Positions 1-7,962 of a DNA stretch of 13,245 nucleotides are shown here, in pieces (position 1 is the first letter of the stretch; every line of letters starts with the position of its first letter). Where the stretch lies: NCBI GenBank assembly GCA_013054445.1, contig JAAMPI010001541.1, positions 1-13,245 on the forward strand, given 5' to 3'. Source of the stretch: Cudoniella acicularis (Eukaryota; Ascomycota; Leotiomycetes; Helotiales; Helotiaceae). The position numbers and the translations under genes were made by a program. The notes beneath the pieces were generated by a model, which had not been told where the DNA came from, did not search any database, and saw only the letters and a list, made by a program, of their open reading frames with translations.

Positions 1-700
1 TCTATAGATAGATATAAGGTGTGTATATAGAGGTCGTAAAGGTCGTACGACTTAAGAAGTGTTAAAAAAAAGGTAAAATCAAGGGTAGAGGATTAAGTTA
101 TAAATATAAACATAAATAAAAGCGTAGACGTAATACTCTAGCCTTAACTAGAGGGTCGATAATAATGTTATAGTATATATAAGTAGTATAAATCAAGTAG
201 TACTCTCTATTTCTTAGAATTATCTACGAAGAAGGGAAGAAGCTAGATATAGGAAGGACAGCTGTCTTAAGGGAGCGCAGCTCCTAGACTAGTCCCAGAA
301 CAGACTAGCTCGGAACCTTCGAACATGTGACTCGCACCAGATCTGTCACAGATAGTCGATCTTATCGGCTTCGCTTAGGTCTCGTGACTCATCACATAAC
401 CCCCGTGACTTAGGACCCTAGTTCTCTATGCTGTTCCCCGCTAGTCGTAGCCGAGCCTTAGGCCTATGCCTTTACGTATTTCTAATTCGTGACACTATCT
501 CCTATTAGTTGTAGCGCCACCTAAGTATAGTATTTATAGATCATTACTATATAGTGCTCATATATACCCAGGACGCTAACACACTATTTCCTATATTTAA
601 AACTATATAATTATCTATAGTTATTGAGTTATTAAGGTTTTAATAGAAATAATACACGAAAATGACACGAACCTAGGCCACTCGCCTATAAAGTACGTTA
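1..700. repeat. AT-rich, RIP-like non-coding stretch at the left edge
   Basis: No open frame of useful length is present on either strand. Positions 1-60 hold about 11 TpA, no CpA and only two TpG dinucleotides, while CpG (tcg, acg) is kept. Positions 61-240 and roughly 520-700 look the same. Low CpA/TpG with excess TpA is the signature of repeat-induced point mutation in Pezizomycotina repeats. The stretch from about 241 to 510 is less biased and contains ordinary CpA. I cannot name the original element: no LTR, terminal inverted repeat or transposase motif is recognisable. It is probably the eroded edge of a transposon or other duplicated sequence that continues outside the window. Confidence 0.45.
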
Positions 701-720
701 AAGTTTTAAAAGGGTGGTGT

Positions 721-1066
721 GCTTATATAAGCTATCGGAGGCGAGACTGGCCGATGTGTTGCTATTCTAATCGTACCCGAATTTATTCGTCCGCCAACTC
801 CAATGACTCTGTCCGAAACCCGAAAAAAAAAAAGTTGTCGGACTAATGTTGCGCCGAGAACCAGCGAAATGAGACTATTCTATACTTTTTGCAATAGCTC
901 CTTGGTTCAAGTATGTTTCTATCCTCGACGGAGGACGCACTTGGCGGCTTCCTAGTTTGCCATTCTTTACTCAGTTGTCTTTTGAGTTACGCTCGAAGCT
1001 CGTTTACTTGAACTTTTGAGACAATTCACAACAACGAACTACAAACTTGCATACCCGACGATCATC
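721..1066 (+). promoter_or_regulatory. 5' flank and leader of the oxidoreductase gene
   Basis: A 12-bp palindrome containing TATATA (gcttatataagc, 721-732) lies about 335 bp before the ATG. From about 890 the sequence turns to a pyrimidine-rich then A/C-rich leader (acaattcacaacaacg) running into the start codon, as is usual for fungal 5' untranslated regions. The palindrome could serve as a TATA box or could be chance in a TA-rich region; no transcription start can be read from sequence. The boundary with the RIP-like DNA on the left is gradual. Confidence 0.25.
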
Positions 1067-2104
1067 ATGGCTACCATAGAGATTCCATCCACAATGCGCA
1101 GCTGGCAGTACAGATCCACCCAAGGCGGCCTCGAGAACAACCTGACCCTCAGTATTGTCCCAATGCCCCAGCCAAAGGCCGACCAGCACTTGGTGCGAAT
1201 TATTGCTGCCGCTGTCAATCCGGTTGACCACAGGCTTGCCGAATTCCAGCTTCTTCATCGATTGACCTTTCCCAAACCTGCCTCTCCTGGCAACGATTTT
1301 GCTGGCTACATCGTTAAGCCTGCACCGGGATCTGCACTCAAACCAGGACAACTCGTCTTTGGAGGCGCCGGGACAAACTTCATGTGCGGAGGCGCCATGT
1401 CCGAATACGGGGTTGCAAACACCAAAGCCATAATCCCCATGCCGGGAGGCCTTTCGACCGCCGATGCCGCCGGCATCACTATTGCCGGTCTTACCGCTTA
1501 CCAATCTATCCTACCTCACTCTAAGCCGGGCTCGCGTGTCTTCCTTAACGGCGGATCTGGAGGGGTGGGAACTTTCGGCATCCAAATAGCCAAAGCTGAA
1601 GGACGCCACATCACCGTGACCTGCTCCGCGGCTAACGTCGAGCTCTGCAAATTTCTGGGTGCAGATGAGGTCATCGATTACAAGACGCAAAATGTGTTAC
1701 AAACTCTCAAAGCCTCGCCGCACAAGTACGACCTCGTCGTGGACAACGTCGGCAACGATCAAAATCTATACTGGAAAGCACACGAATACACAAACCCTGG
1801 AGCGAAATTTGTCACAGTGGCGGTGAGTCACCATTTCAGCTTCATATGGTTCATTGCCACGGCGCAATTGTTGCCAAGCTTTCTCAGCGGTGCAAAGAGA
1901 CAACATCTAACTGTCTTCGGCAATGCAAAAGTGGAAGATCTCAAACAGATCGCCGACTGGATGGCCGAGGGCAAGATAAAGTCTGTCATTGACTCCAAGT
2001 ACAAGTTTGAAGAACTGAGGCAAGCATATCAAAGGGTGAAGACGGGTAGGGCTAAGGGCAAGATTGTCGTCAACGTTGCGCCAGAGGAGGAATGTACGGC
2101 ATAA
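1067..2104 (+). CDS. Medium-chain dehydrogenase/reductase, quinone-oxidoreductase-like (345 aa)
   Basis: This is an intact, intronless MDR-superfamily protein. The frame is open further upstream only through a TTG at 1016, so I take the ATG at 1067, which has G at +4 and A at -3. Residues 1-130 form the GroES-like fold, with NPVD at 51-54, PGNDFAG at 74-80 and KPGQLVFGG at 92-100. AGLTAYQ (140-146) and GGSGGVG (162-168) mark the NADP(H)-binding Rossmann segment. The C-terminus has the usual TGRAKGKIVV (327-335) strand. The GHE-type catalytic zinc site and the four-cysteine structural zinc lobe are absent, which places it with zinc-free enoyl reductases/quinone oxidoreductases such as the RTN4IP1/YIM1-like group. 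By family it would reduce activated C=C bonds or quinones with NADPH, probably in the cytosol; the substrate is unknown. Length is normal. No biosynthetic-cluster partner is adjacent. Confidence 0.9.
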   Translation: MATIEIPSTMRSWQYRSTQGGLENNLTLSIVPMPQPKADQHLVRIIAAAVNPVDHRLAEFQLLHRLTFPKPASPGNDFAGYIVKPAPGSALKPGQLVFGGAGTNFMCGGAMSEYGVANTKAIIPMPGGLSTADAAGITIAGLTAYQSILPHSKPGSRVFLNGGSGGVGTFGIQIAKAEGRHITVTCSAANVELCKFLGADEVIDYKTQNVLQTLKASPHKYDLVVDNVGNDQNLYWKAHEYTNPGAKFVTVAVSHHFSFIWFIATAQLLPSFLSGAKRQHLTVFGNAKVEDLKQIADWMAEGKIKSVIDSKYKFEELRQAYQRVKTGRAKGKIVVNVAPEEECTA

Positions 2105-3036
2105 AAGAATGATTTGCGCACTGAAGCTAATTCCAACCCCCCACAACGGCTTGATGAGATTTTACAGATCTTGAAGATAGGTCATTTAAAGGAAATAGAA
2201 ATAATTTACAGTCACGTGCGTACACAATTGCTACTGACGCTGAGCGAACCACTTGGTATTAAACAGCTGAACTAGGACTTTTGGATGATCGTTGAATTGA
2301 TTGTTACACTTGCTGAGCTGCTCTTTGTTACATCCTTGGCACTCCTCCTAAGTATGCGTTGAGACATTATTATCTTCTAACTCTGTCTACTATATTCTGT
2401 CTTGCGAGTTCTAGGCGATCCTACGACGCTGGTCTAGACTCTACATCTACCCTTCAGCGAGTTCCTGTATAGCTAAAACCAACAGGATTAGCCTCTTGGA
2501 ATTAACGGTCTAGCTACGCATAGTATACTGCCGACGAGAAGCCTAGAATTACTCTCAGGGCCTCATAGCCTTCAAGAGAACTTGTGCGACCTGAGCTATC
2601 CCGGGCAGCCACGATGAGAACTGAGTTCGGCTGTGATCAATGAGAAACTTTCAACCACCCTTCAGTATACATGCCGGTATTAAGTACACTATGCCCATCA
2701 GAGCAAGGTTCAGATTTATGACGATGATATCATGTACAGAAGCACTTCCTGCACTAGCTTGAAGTTCTTGGTCTCATAGATAGGCTCGACGGAATTATTA
2801 GACATATTGGTACACTTCAATCGCTTGTCTCAATAAATTACCTACCAATACAAATTGGCAGAAAATGATTAGACTGAATTTTGGATAGGCGAATATCGAC
2901 TGATTTCTCATCTTTTCTTGAAGATGCGGGACGAGTTATTCTTGCAAATCGCAATATTATCAAAATTACACTACCTGATAAGAGTTATCGATAAGAGTTC
3001 CTAAACACTGCTCTCCTGAGAGATGTCCTCGAGCTT
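2105..3036. other. Intergenic region without a convincing gene
   Basis: This is the 3' flank of the oxidoreductase, convergent with the tautomerase gene. No tRNA cloverleaf, rRNA or intact ORF is apparent. A CACGTG E-box-like hexamer is at 2213-2218. On the + strand, 2758-2994 reads as a protein-like frame (for example FSSFLEDAGRVILANRNIIK) but is broken by TGA at 2866 and 2875. I match it to no family, and it may be a worn coding remnant or chance. Confidence 0.4.
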
Positions 3037-3657
3037 TTATTCCGCAGGCTTTAGCCTGCTCTGTAGCTCCTCGAGTAAACCTGCGATATCTTTGTCACCT
3101 TCTCGCGCTCTCTGCTTAAATGCTTCCATGTTTCCTAGTGCCCATTCTTTCTCTCCCCCCGGTTTGGGTATGATGAAACCTAACTCTAGGGCGGTAAGGA
3201 CCCCACCAGTGACATGAACGGCGTCGAGGGTAAGTTCTGGAGGTGCCTTGCTACTGTGCGACGGGTGAGCGATGCTCGACCAAATCTCCTGGAGTTCAAT
3301 GCACAAGCTATCGAATTGGGCCTGGTTATGCATCGGCCCATCCCTGAACGTGACGTGGATCGCGTTGAATTGACGCTAGGGGCATTGTTAGAATACAGGA
3401 AACACAATGATTATGGGTTTAAGGTATAAAGCGACGAGGAGCCGTTGGTAAAGATAAGCATAGCCAGATTCAAGGGCAAAACTTACAGGCTTGCCAGCAA
3501 CGTATGCATCCAACCCCGTTATATCTGCGAATATCACGGTCACAAAAAGACTAGGCGTGCCGAATTTGCTGCATTGGAGTTTCGTAATAGCAAGTGCCAT
3601 CTCATCTTTTTGAGCCTTTGTTAAGGGAGCAACGTGTGATATCTCGTAGAATGGCAT
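3037..3657 (-). CDS. Tautomerase-superfamily (cis-CaaD/MIF-like) protein, 2 exons
   Basis: I read exon 1 as 3657-3487, an intron at 3486-3376 (111 nt) and exon 2 as 3375-3037, giving 169 aa. The intron has a GTAAGT donor, a TTCTAAC branch point and a CCTAG acceptor, and is phase 0, so the two frames join cleanly at AGKP/RQFN. The protein starts MPFYEI, so Met removal would expose the catalytic Pro1 of the tautomerase superfamily. Later family marks are HVTFRDGP (about 64-71) and the C-terminal GFIIPKPGG with W soon after. The fold and length match fungal relatives of cis-3-chloroacrylic acid dehalogenase (tautomerase-like family, about 150-170 aa). The position corresponding to cis-CaaD His28 is Gln (AITKLQ) and the second Arg of the RxxR pair is Pro, so dehalogenase activity is doubtful; tautomerase activity through Pro1 remains possible. 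The physiological substrate is unknown. It stands alone, with no obvious partner gene. Confidence 0.82.
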
Positions 3658-3790
3658 CGCGGGCTAATTTTTCTGAAGTCGTCGTCGTTAGAAGATTGTG
3701 TGTTTCCGTGATATTCTCCTAATAGCCCGTACTTCCTATGCATCGCAGACTGTCTCATATATAGCACTCTATATAACGGGGTAAGGAGTA

Positions 3791-3891
3791 TCTTTGGGGT
3801 CCGTAGAAATGACCGTTAAGGTTAAAGATGTTCCGACCCCGTCTTTAAAGTCCGTAGAAATGACCGTTAAGGTTAAGATGTCCCGACCCCG
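3791..3891. repeat. Two-copy tandem repeat of about 50 bp
   Basis: Copy 1 (3791-3841, 51 bp) and copy 2 (3842-3891, 50 bp) both start with TCTTT and end with CGACCCCG. They share an unbroken identical core that starts tccgtagaaatgaccgttaa. Differences are a few substitutions and one A deleted in a short A run. It directly abuts the end of the helicase-family fragment, read on the minus strand. It could be a minisatellite or a sub-repeat of the element that carried the helicase fragment. Confidence 0.85.
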
Positions 3892-4443
3892 ACGGAAAGT
3901 TCCGCCATGCACTAATGTGGATCTTGACCCCCATCCACCGTATGCTGACCTCTTGTAACGCCTTCCCTCATCCTTTCCGATGTCCACCCCTCATCACTAC
4001 CTTCCACTTCTTCCGTCCTCCCTAGCCCTGTCCACCCCGGATGCTCCTTTTTCTAACCACCCCCCCCACAAAAATGCACGTTTCTGGTGGACTTCCAACT
4101 GCAATCTCTCATGGAATGGCAATACCAACCACAAATAGTGCACCAACAATTCCCCGACTTCTCGGGGTAAATATCGGTAGATAATCTTAATGTTCCCACT
4201 GCTTCTATACCCTTTACTATATCCGGTAATAAATCCCACCAACCCATTCTCAATGAATATGTTACGGATACCACCCTGTCCTGTACTCTTCCACCTTAAC
4301 CCTAAAATCTCGGGCACTCTCCTGGGCTGTCCCCCACTTGAATGGAATAACAACCAAATCAATATAGTAAGAGTCGAAATCGGTGTCAGTATGACACTCG
4401 ATGATTTAATTTTGGCCCCACATTTTAGGCGTTTTAGCACCAT
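3892..4443 (-). pseudogene. Fragment of a telomere-linked RecQ-helicase-family protein
   Basis: The minus strand from 4443 keeps a frame of 148 codons. It contains LLFHSSGGQPRRVPEILGL, GGIRNIFIENGLVGFITGY, NIKIIYRYLPREVGELLV and LWLVLPFHERL. I recognise these as the conserved region preceding the helicase domain in large fungal proteins annotated as telomere-linked or RecQ-like helicases (often with C2H2/DUF3505 parts), which are amplified near chromosome ends. Past about 4060 the similarity continues only by changing frame: WTSERMRE near 3988-3965, then RWMGVKIHISAWRN down to about 3900. No start, helicase motor motifs or C-terminus are present; upstream of 4443 the frame closes at once. It is a frameshifted internal fragment, not a functional gene. 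Family assignment is from memory of the motif pattern, without a search. Confidence 0.65.
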
Positions 4444-4642
4444 TGTGGCTAGCTATGGCTTAGAGCCCAGGTCAGTTTTAATGCACTTCTAGCATTCGGT
4501 TACAGATGACGTTATTGGAGTAGGATCCGGTTAACTTCCAGACCCCCTTGGTCAGCCACACTCAGCCTCAACTAGAATCGCCCAACGCTGTCTGTTCATT
4601 AAGGGGTACAATCGAAGGCAACTTTCCCCTCATTTCGCCGCA

Positions 4643-4945
4643 ATGGAGGGGTCTGTCGCCAAAGGCCGTGGAATTGTGCCTTTAATTGTATCCGATACAA
4701 GATCATACGACTGGACACAGAGCGCCACTCCAATCTCGCCAACAGGGGCGAATATTCAATTCGACCTCATTTCTTTCCTTGCTGTTGCACAGAGCTTGAA
4801 AATCGAGTTTCTGCCGATAAGCTGGCAGTCGAAATTAGGCAAAGAAGGGGCTACTGCTGAAGTCTTCCAATCGCTGATAGATGCTCAGGTCAGCTTTGCA
4901 TTTAAACGCTTCAAGTCACTAGAACAAGTTGGTGTTGGAGGTAAA
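4643..4945 (+). pseudogene. Truncated 5' exon of a second fungal protein-kinase paralogue
   Basis: An ATG in good context (gcaatgg) opens a frame whose first 92 residues resemble the N-terminus of the broken kinase at 8715-8300 on the other strand. Both contain an SAT, then ten residues later (F/Y)D, then an LAVAQ/LGLAQ stretch, LP(I/L)(S/T)WQ, GAT, and finally SF(A/V)FKRF, aligned without gaps from SAT onward. FKRF is the likely strand-3 lysine region of the kinase N-lobe. After about 4920 similarity stops. The ORF runs on to 5098 only because it reads antisense through TPR codons of the neighbouring gene. A possible donor (gtaaac, 4940) lies at the end, but no further kinase exon follows in this orientation. 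I read it as a kinase paralogue cut off after its first exon by an inversion or deletion; a short real protein is less likely. Confidence 0.6.
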
Positions 4946-4952
4946 CGTGTGT

Positions 4953-5619
4953 GGGCGGAAGAAGAGTCGACTGTTAGTACCAGAAGCAACGCTAGCTCAT
5001 TCCCAGTAGCCAGGGTCTTAGGATGCTCCGAGCCCAACGTCTCCATATATCCAGCTATAGCCTGCCCTAACAAAGTTTCCGCCTCATCAAACTTCTGAAG
5101 CCACAGCTGTACCGACGCAAGGTCTCTCATAATATCCAGCGTCATGGAATGCGTCTGTCCAAGCGATGCTGTTCTCCCTTCGAGAAGTTTTAGAACAACC
5201 TGCTCCGTTTCCTCATGCTTGGATTGACGACTCAAGATCAGACTGAGATTGTGCAAACTCGTGAGGGTGTCGGGATGATCTGGTCCATGGGTTCGTTGGT
5301 TCCATTCAAGAAGCTCTCGGGTAGGACGTTCAGCTTCTACATACCGGCCTTGCGTCTAATATATTACTGCTAACAGACTAGCTCTCAAAGGCGAAAAAGG
5401 AAGGTTAGCACTGTCCATTTTGGCTATACCTTCGAGTAAGTCCTGGGCAGTAGTGTAATCTCCTAGGCGAAATGAAGCGTGCGCTAGGTACTCCATGCTT
5501 TGAACGGTATTTTGATATTGTGAGCCAAAAAAGCATTTGTTTCCGTAGGCAGCTTTTCGGAATAAAGCTACAGCCTCGTCGACTTTGTCTTGTTCGAGTA
5601 GATCAACTGCCAGGTTTTG
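4953..5619 (-). pseudogene. C-terminal TPR units after the stop at 5620
   Basis: The same frame continues beyond the TAG at 5620 as QNLAVDLLEQDKVDEAVALF and so on, giving the rest of unit 11, unit 12, a shortened unit 13 (38 residues) that contains the TAG at 5356 (VIY*TQGRYVEAE), units 14 and 15, and the first helix of unit 16 (SEHPKTLATGNELALLL). Repeat similarity ends near 4975. The remaining codons to the stop at 4885 are antisense to the kinase-paralogue exon and look non-homologous. The ORF from an internal ATG at 5256 is part of this block, not a separate gene. Confidence 0.7.
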
Positions 5620-7143
5620 CTAGGATAGTAGCGTACGCGGATGCTCTGGCCCTAGTGAGGCGTTCCTCCCATCCAACGCTTGACGAAAGAATTCCTCTGC
5701 CTCCTTAAGCTTCTGTTGACTGTACAATATTGACCCTAGGTGACTAGCACTCGTTATTGTGTCTGGGTGGCCTAATACTAGTGCGTTCTCTCTTCCACTC
5801 AACGTTTGGCGGGCCATTTCCTCTGCTTCTTCGTATCTTTCGAGTTTTTGCAATAAAAGTGCATATTTGCTCATGACTTTCAAATTCTGTGGGTGGAGTG
5901 AACCAAGCACTTTTTTCCTCACTGCTAAAGCTCTTTTGTACATGTCTTCTGCGGCCTGGTCTCTACCAAGACTCTGCAGTGAATTTCCTAGATGTTGAAC
6001 AGCAGTAAGAGTAGTTGGATGTTCTACCCCCAAGACGCGTTCCGTGCCCGCTAAAACGCTCCGATGAATTTTCTCGGCTTCAGAATATTCACCTAGAGAC
6101 CGAAGAGCCTCTCCGAGGTTGCTCATAGCAGCTAGAGTAGTCAAGTTGTCTACACCCAGATTCTTCTCACACTTCAGCAAGGCTTCTTGAGCCATTTCCC
6201 TCCCGGCTCCGTAGTTGCCGAGGTACTGTAGATCCCCCGACAAATTAACCATAACAGCAAGAGTCTTTGGGTGGTCAGCGTCGTGTACCTTCTCACAACC
6301 TGTGAGAGCTCGTCGATTTAAGCTCTCCGCTTCGCCATATTTGCCATTGTGGGTGAAGGTCGTTGCCAGATTGCAGACATTCGTGAGCGTATCTTGATGT
6401 TCCGGTCCTAGAATCCTTTCACGAATTTGAAGAGCCTTTCCTAAAATCTCTAAAGACTCCTTATGCTTGGCTCGAACATTGTAAACTGCTGCCAAATTTT
6501 CCATGCTCGATAGTGTGTCCGCATGTTCTTGCCCTAAGACTCGCTCCCTTCCCCGTAACGCCCGTCTATTCAACGCTTCAGCAGTACCATACTCTCCCAT
6601 GCCATGCATTACTTGTGCTAGATTACTGACTGCCAAGAGCGTCAAGAGGTATTCCGGGCCTAGTAAGTCCTCTTGGGCTTGTAAAACCTCGCGGCCCATT
6701 TGCTCTGCTGCCTTAAGGTGTCCTTGATTTCGCAACAACAGCGATAGGTTTTGGCCGACCGACAAAGCTGACTGGCTGACCTCTCCGTAAGTGACCTTTG
6801 CATAGCTCCAGAGTGTTCGCTGCAACTCTTCTGCTTCCCCCCACTTTCCTTGCTCACTCAATACCATTGCAAGTTGAGATTTCAACAACGCTACGATACT
6901 GTTCATAGAGCCTAGTGTAGCCTCAGTATCCGAAATCTCTCTTCTTAAGACTACCTCTACGTCGTGAAGCAGGGCGTGTTGACCACCGTCTTCGACGAAA
7001 GAGTAGTTTTTAGTGAAACCTTGATCGTTCAGCGTCTCGAAAATTCCCTCCTTATATTCATTACCAAGAGTATTCGCCTTGATATCTTCGATGAATTTAT
7101 CAAGTTGTTTTAGAGTTGACTTGCTTTTCCTCAGATAATCCAT
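5620..7143 (-). CDS. TPR-repeat open block (507 aa) of the kinase-TPR gene
   Basis: This is the longest uninterrupted frame of the broken gene and may be annotated alone as a TPR protein. Residues 1-77 belong to the linker domain. About residues 78-120 form a first degenerate TPR, and residues 121-498 are nine consecutive units of exactly 42 residues with no indel. The unit pattern is (P/V)EHPxTLxxxxNLAxxLxxxGxYxEAExxxRxxLxxxExxLG, the kinesin-light-chain/TPR_10-12 type common at the C-terminus of fungal NLRs. Such repeats form a superhelix that binds peptides or partner proteins. The frame is also open upstream of the ATG at 7143, to a TAG at 7321, with conserved-looking codons, so this ATG is probably internal. 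It ends at a TAG (5620) exactly where unit 11 continues in the same frame. As a free-standing protein it would lack kinase and signal; whether it is expressed is unknown. Confidence 0.6.
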   Translation of the reverse strand: MDYLRKSKSTLKQLDKFIEDIKANTLGNEYKEGIFETLNDQGFTKNYSFVEDGGQHALLHDVEVVLRREISDTEATLGSMNSIVALLKSQLAMVLSEQGKWGEAEELQRTLWSYAKVTYGEVSQSALSVGQNLSLLLRNQGHLKAAEQMGREVLQAQEDLLGPEYLLTLLAVSNLAQVMHGMGEYGTAEALNRRALRGRERVLGQEHADTLSSMENLAAVYNVRAKHKESLEILGKALQIRERILGPEHQDTLTNVCNLATTFTHNGKYGEAESLNRRALTGCEKVHDADHPKTLAVMVNLSGDLQYLGNYGAGREMAQEALLKCEKNLGVDNLTTLAAMSNLGEALRSLGEYSEAEKIHRSVLAGTERVLGVEHPTTLTAVQHLGNSLQSLGRDQAAEDMYKRALAVRKKVLGSLHPQNLKVMSKYALLLQKLERYEEAEEMARQTLSGRENALVLGHPDTITSASHLGSILYSQQKLKEAEEFFRQALDGRNASLGPEHPRTLLS

Positions 7144-7494
7144 GCACTCTTTGCTATCCTTCGCGACACCGAAGCCTAATTGATAGCAGCAGGCAAGTTG
7201 AAAGGCAAAATGCTCGAACTCGGGCGCGGAAGGAATCGTGCACTTTTCACGTAACGTTAGAGCAATGTATTCCCGTAGCTGGTAAGGAGCATGGTATATC
7301 TGATATAAATCTTGGCCGAACTATTGACAGGTCAAACTCTCTGCAAAGACGCTTTGGATTGTCGCCAGAATATTATAACCTACTTTGAAATCGTACAATA
7401 ATAATTCCGAGTTGGTTGTGGGTAATATTAAACTTTCTAAACTTTGAACTCTGATCAATATCAGCATTGATCGCTTGCATGAGCTTGTTAATAC

Positions 7495-7962
7495 CTTTCT
7501 GGTACCAATAGAGGCAACATCTCCAAAAACTGCGAGCTTCTTTGAGCCGGACTTGTAGCGAGCGTTAATTCAAAAAGACGACCCAAATCGCCTTTTCCCT
7601 GGCACTTGAGGTCTTTAGAAGCTATGACAGTTTCGAGTGCCCAAACCGATGCTATTTCATGCAGATTGCATTTCTCTATAAAGTCTCGAGTTTGGTCTTC
7701 GCTCGTATTCCAGAAAAGAAGCCAGAAACAAAGCATACCAAACGAGAACATATCCATCTTTTTAGCTTCTTCGAAACTGAACCCTCGATGGTGCCACTCA
7801 GGTGCAGCCCAGGGGAAAGATCTTGGCATTATAATTCTGTCGTTCTCGTGACCACAGAGGGTAGAATATCCAAAGTCGGTTACTTTGGCGACAAGCTCTC
7901 TAGAACCTTCCTCAAAGATAAGGACATTGTCGGGCTTGATGTCGCCATGAACGATCCCTTGG
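7495..7962 (-). pseudogene. Kinase catalytic C-lobe exon of the kinase-TPR gene
   Basis: An open block (open from 8048 to 7488) carries the kinase catalytic core: HGDIKPDN at 7949-7926, the catalytic loop with HGD in place of HRD (a non-RD kinase); DFG at 7877-7869; and PWAAPEW (APE motif), followed by MDMFSFGMLCF (helix F). Exon limits are inferred: the acceptor is CTTTAG ending at 7963, and the donor is GTATTA at 7494, directly after LLVPER. All three catalytic motifs are intact, so the damage to this gene lies in the flanking exons rather than here. The codons between 8048 and 7963 are probably intron and exon read out of frame. Confidence 0.7.

Noticed and set aside
1016..1066. Extended N-terminus of the oxidoreductase
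   Set aside because: It begins at TTG, not ATG. The ATG at 1067 has good context and gives the family's usual length.
2758..2994. Protein-like + strand frame (FSSFLEDAGRVILANRNIIK)
   Set aside because: Broken by TGA at 2866 and 2875, no start, and no family recognised. It is too weak to call a pseudogene.
4190..4492. 100-codon + strand ORF
   Set aside because: Antisense shadow of the helicase-family fragment, which has the recognisable motifs.
4940..5098. Tail of the 151-codon + strand ORF as genuine protein
   Set aside because: It reads antisense through TPR codons of the minus-strand gene. Homology to kinase N-termini ends near 4920.
7321..7494. The TAG at 7321 as the end of a single long intron from 7494
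   Set aside because: CAATAG looks like an acceptor, but splicing from 7494 to it would not keep the reading frame, whereas a 44-62-nt intron does and leaves protein-like codons up to the TAG.
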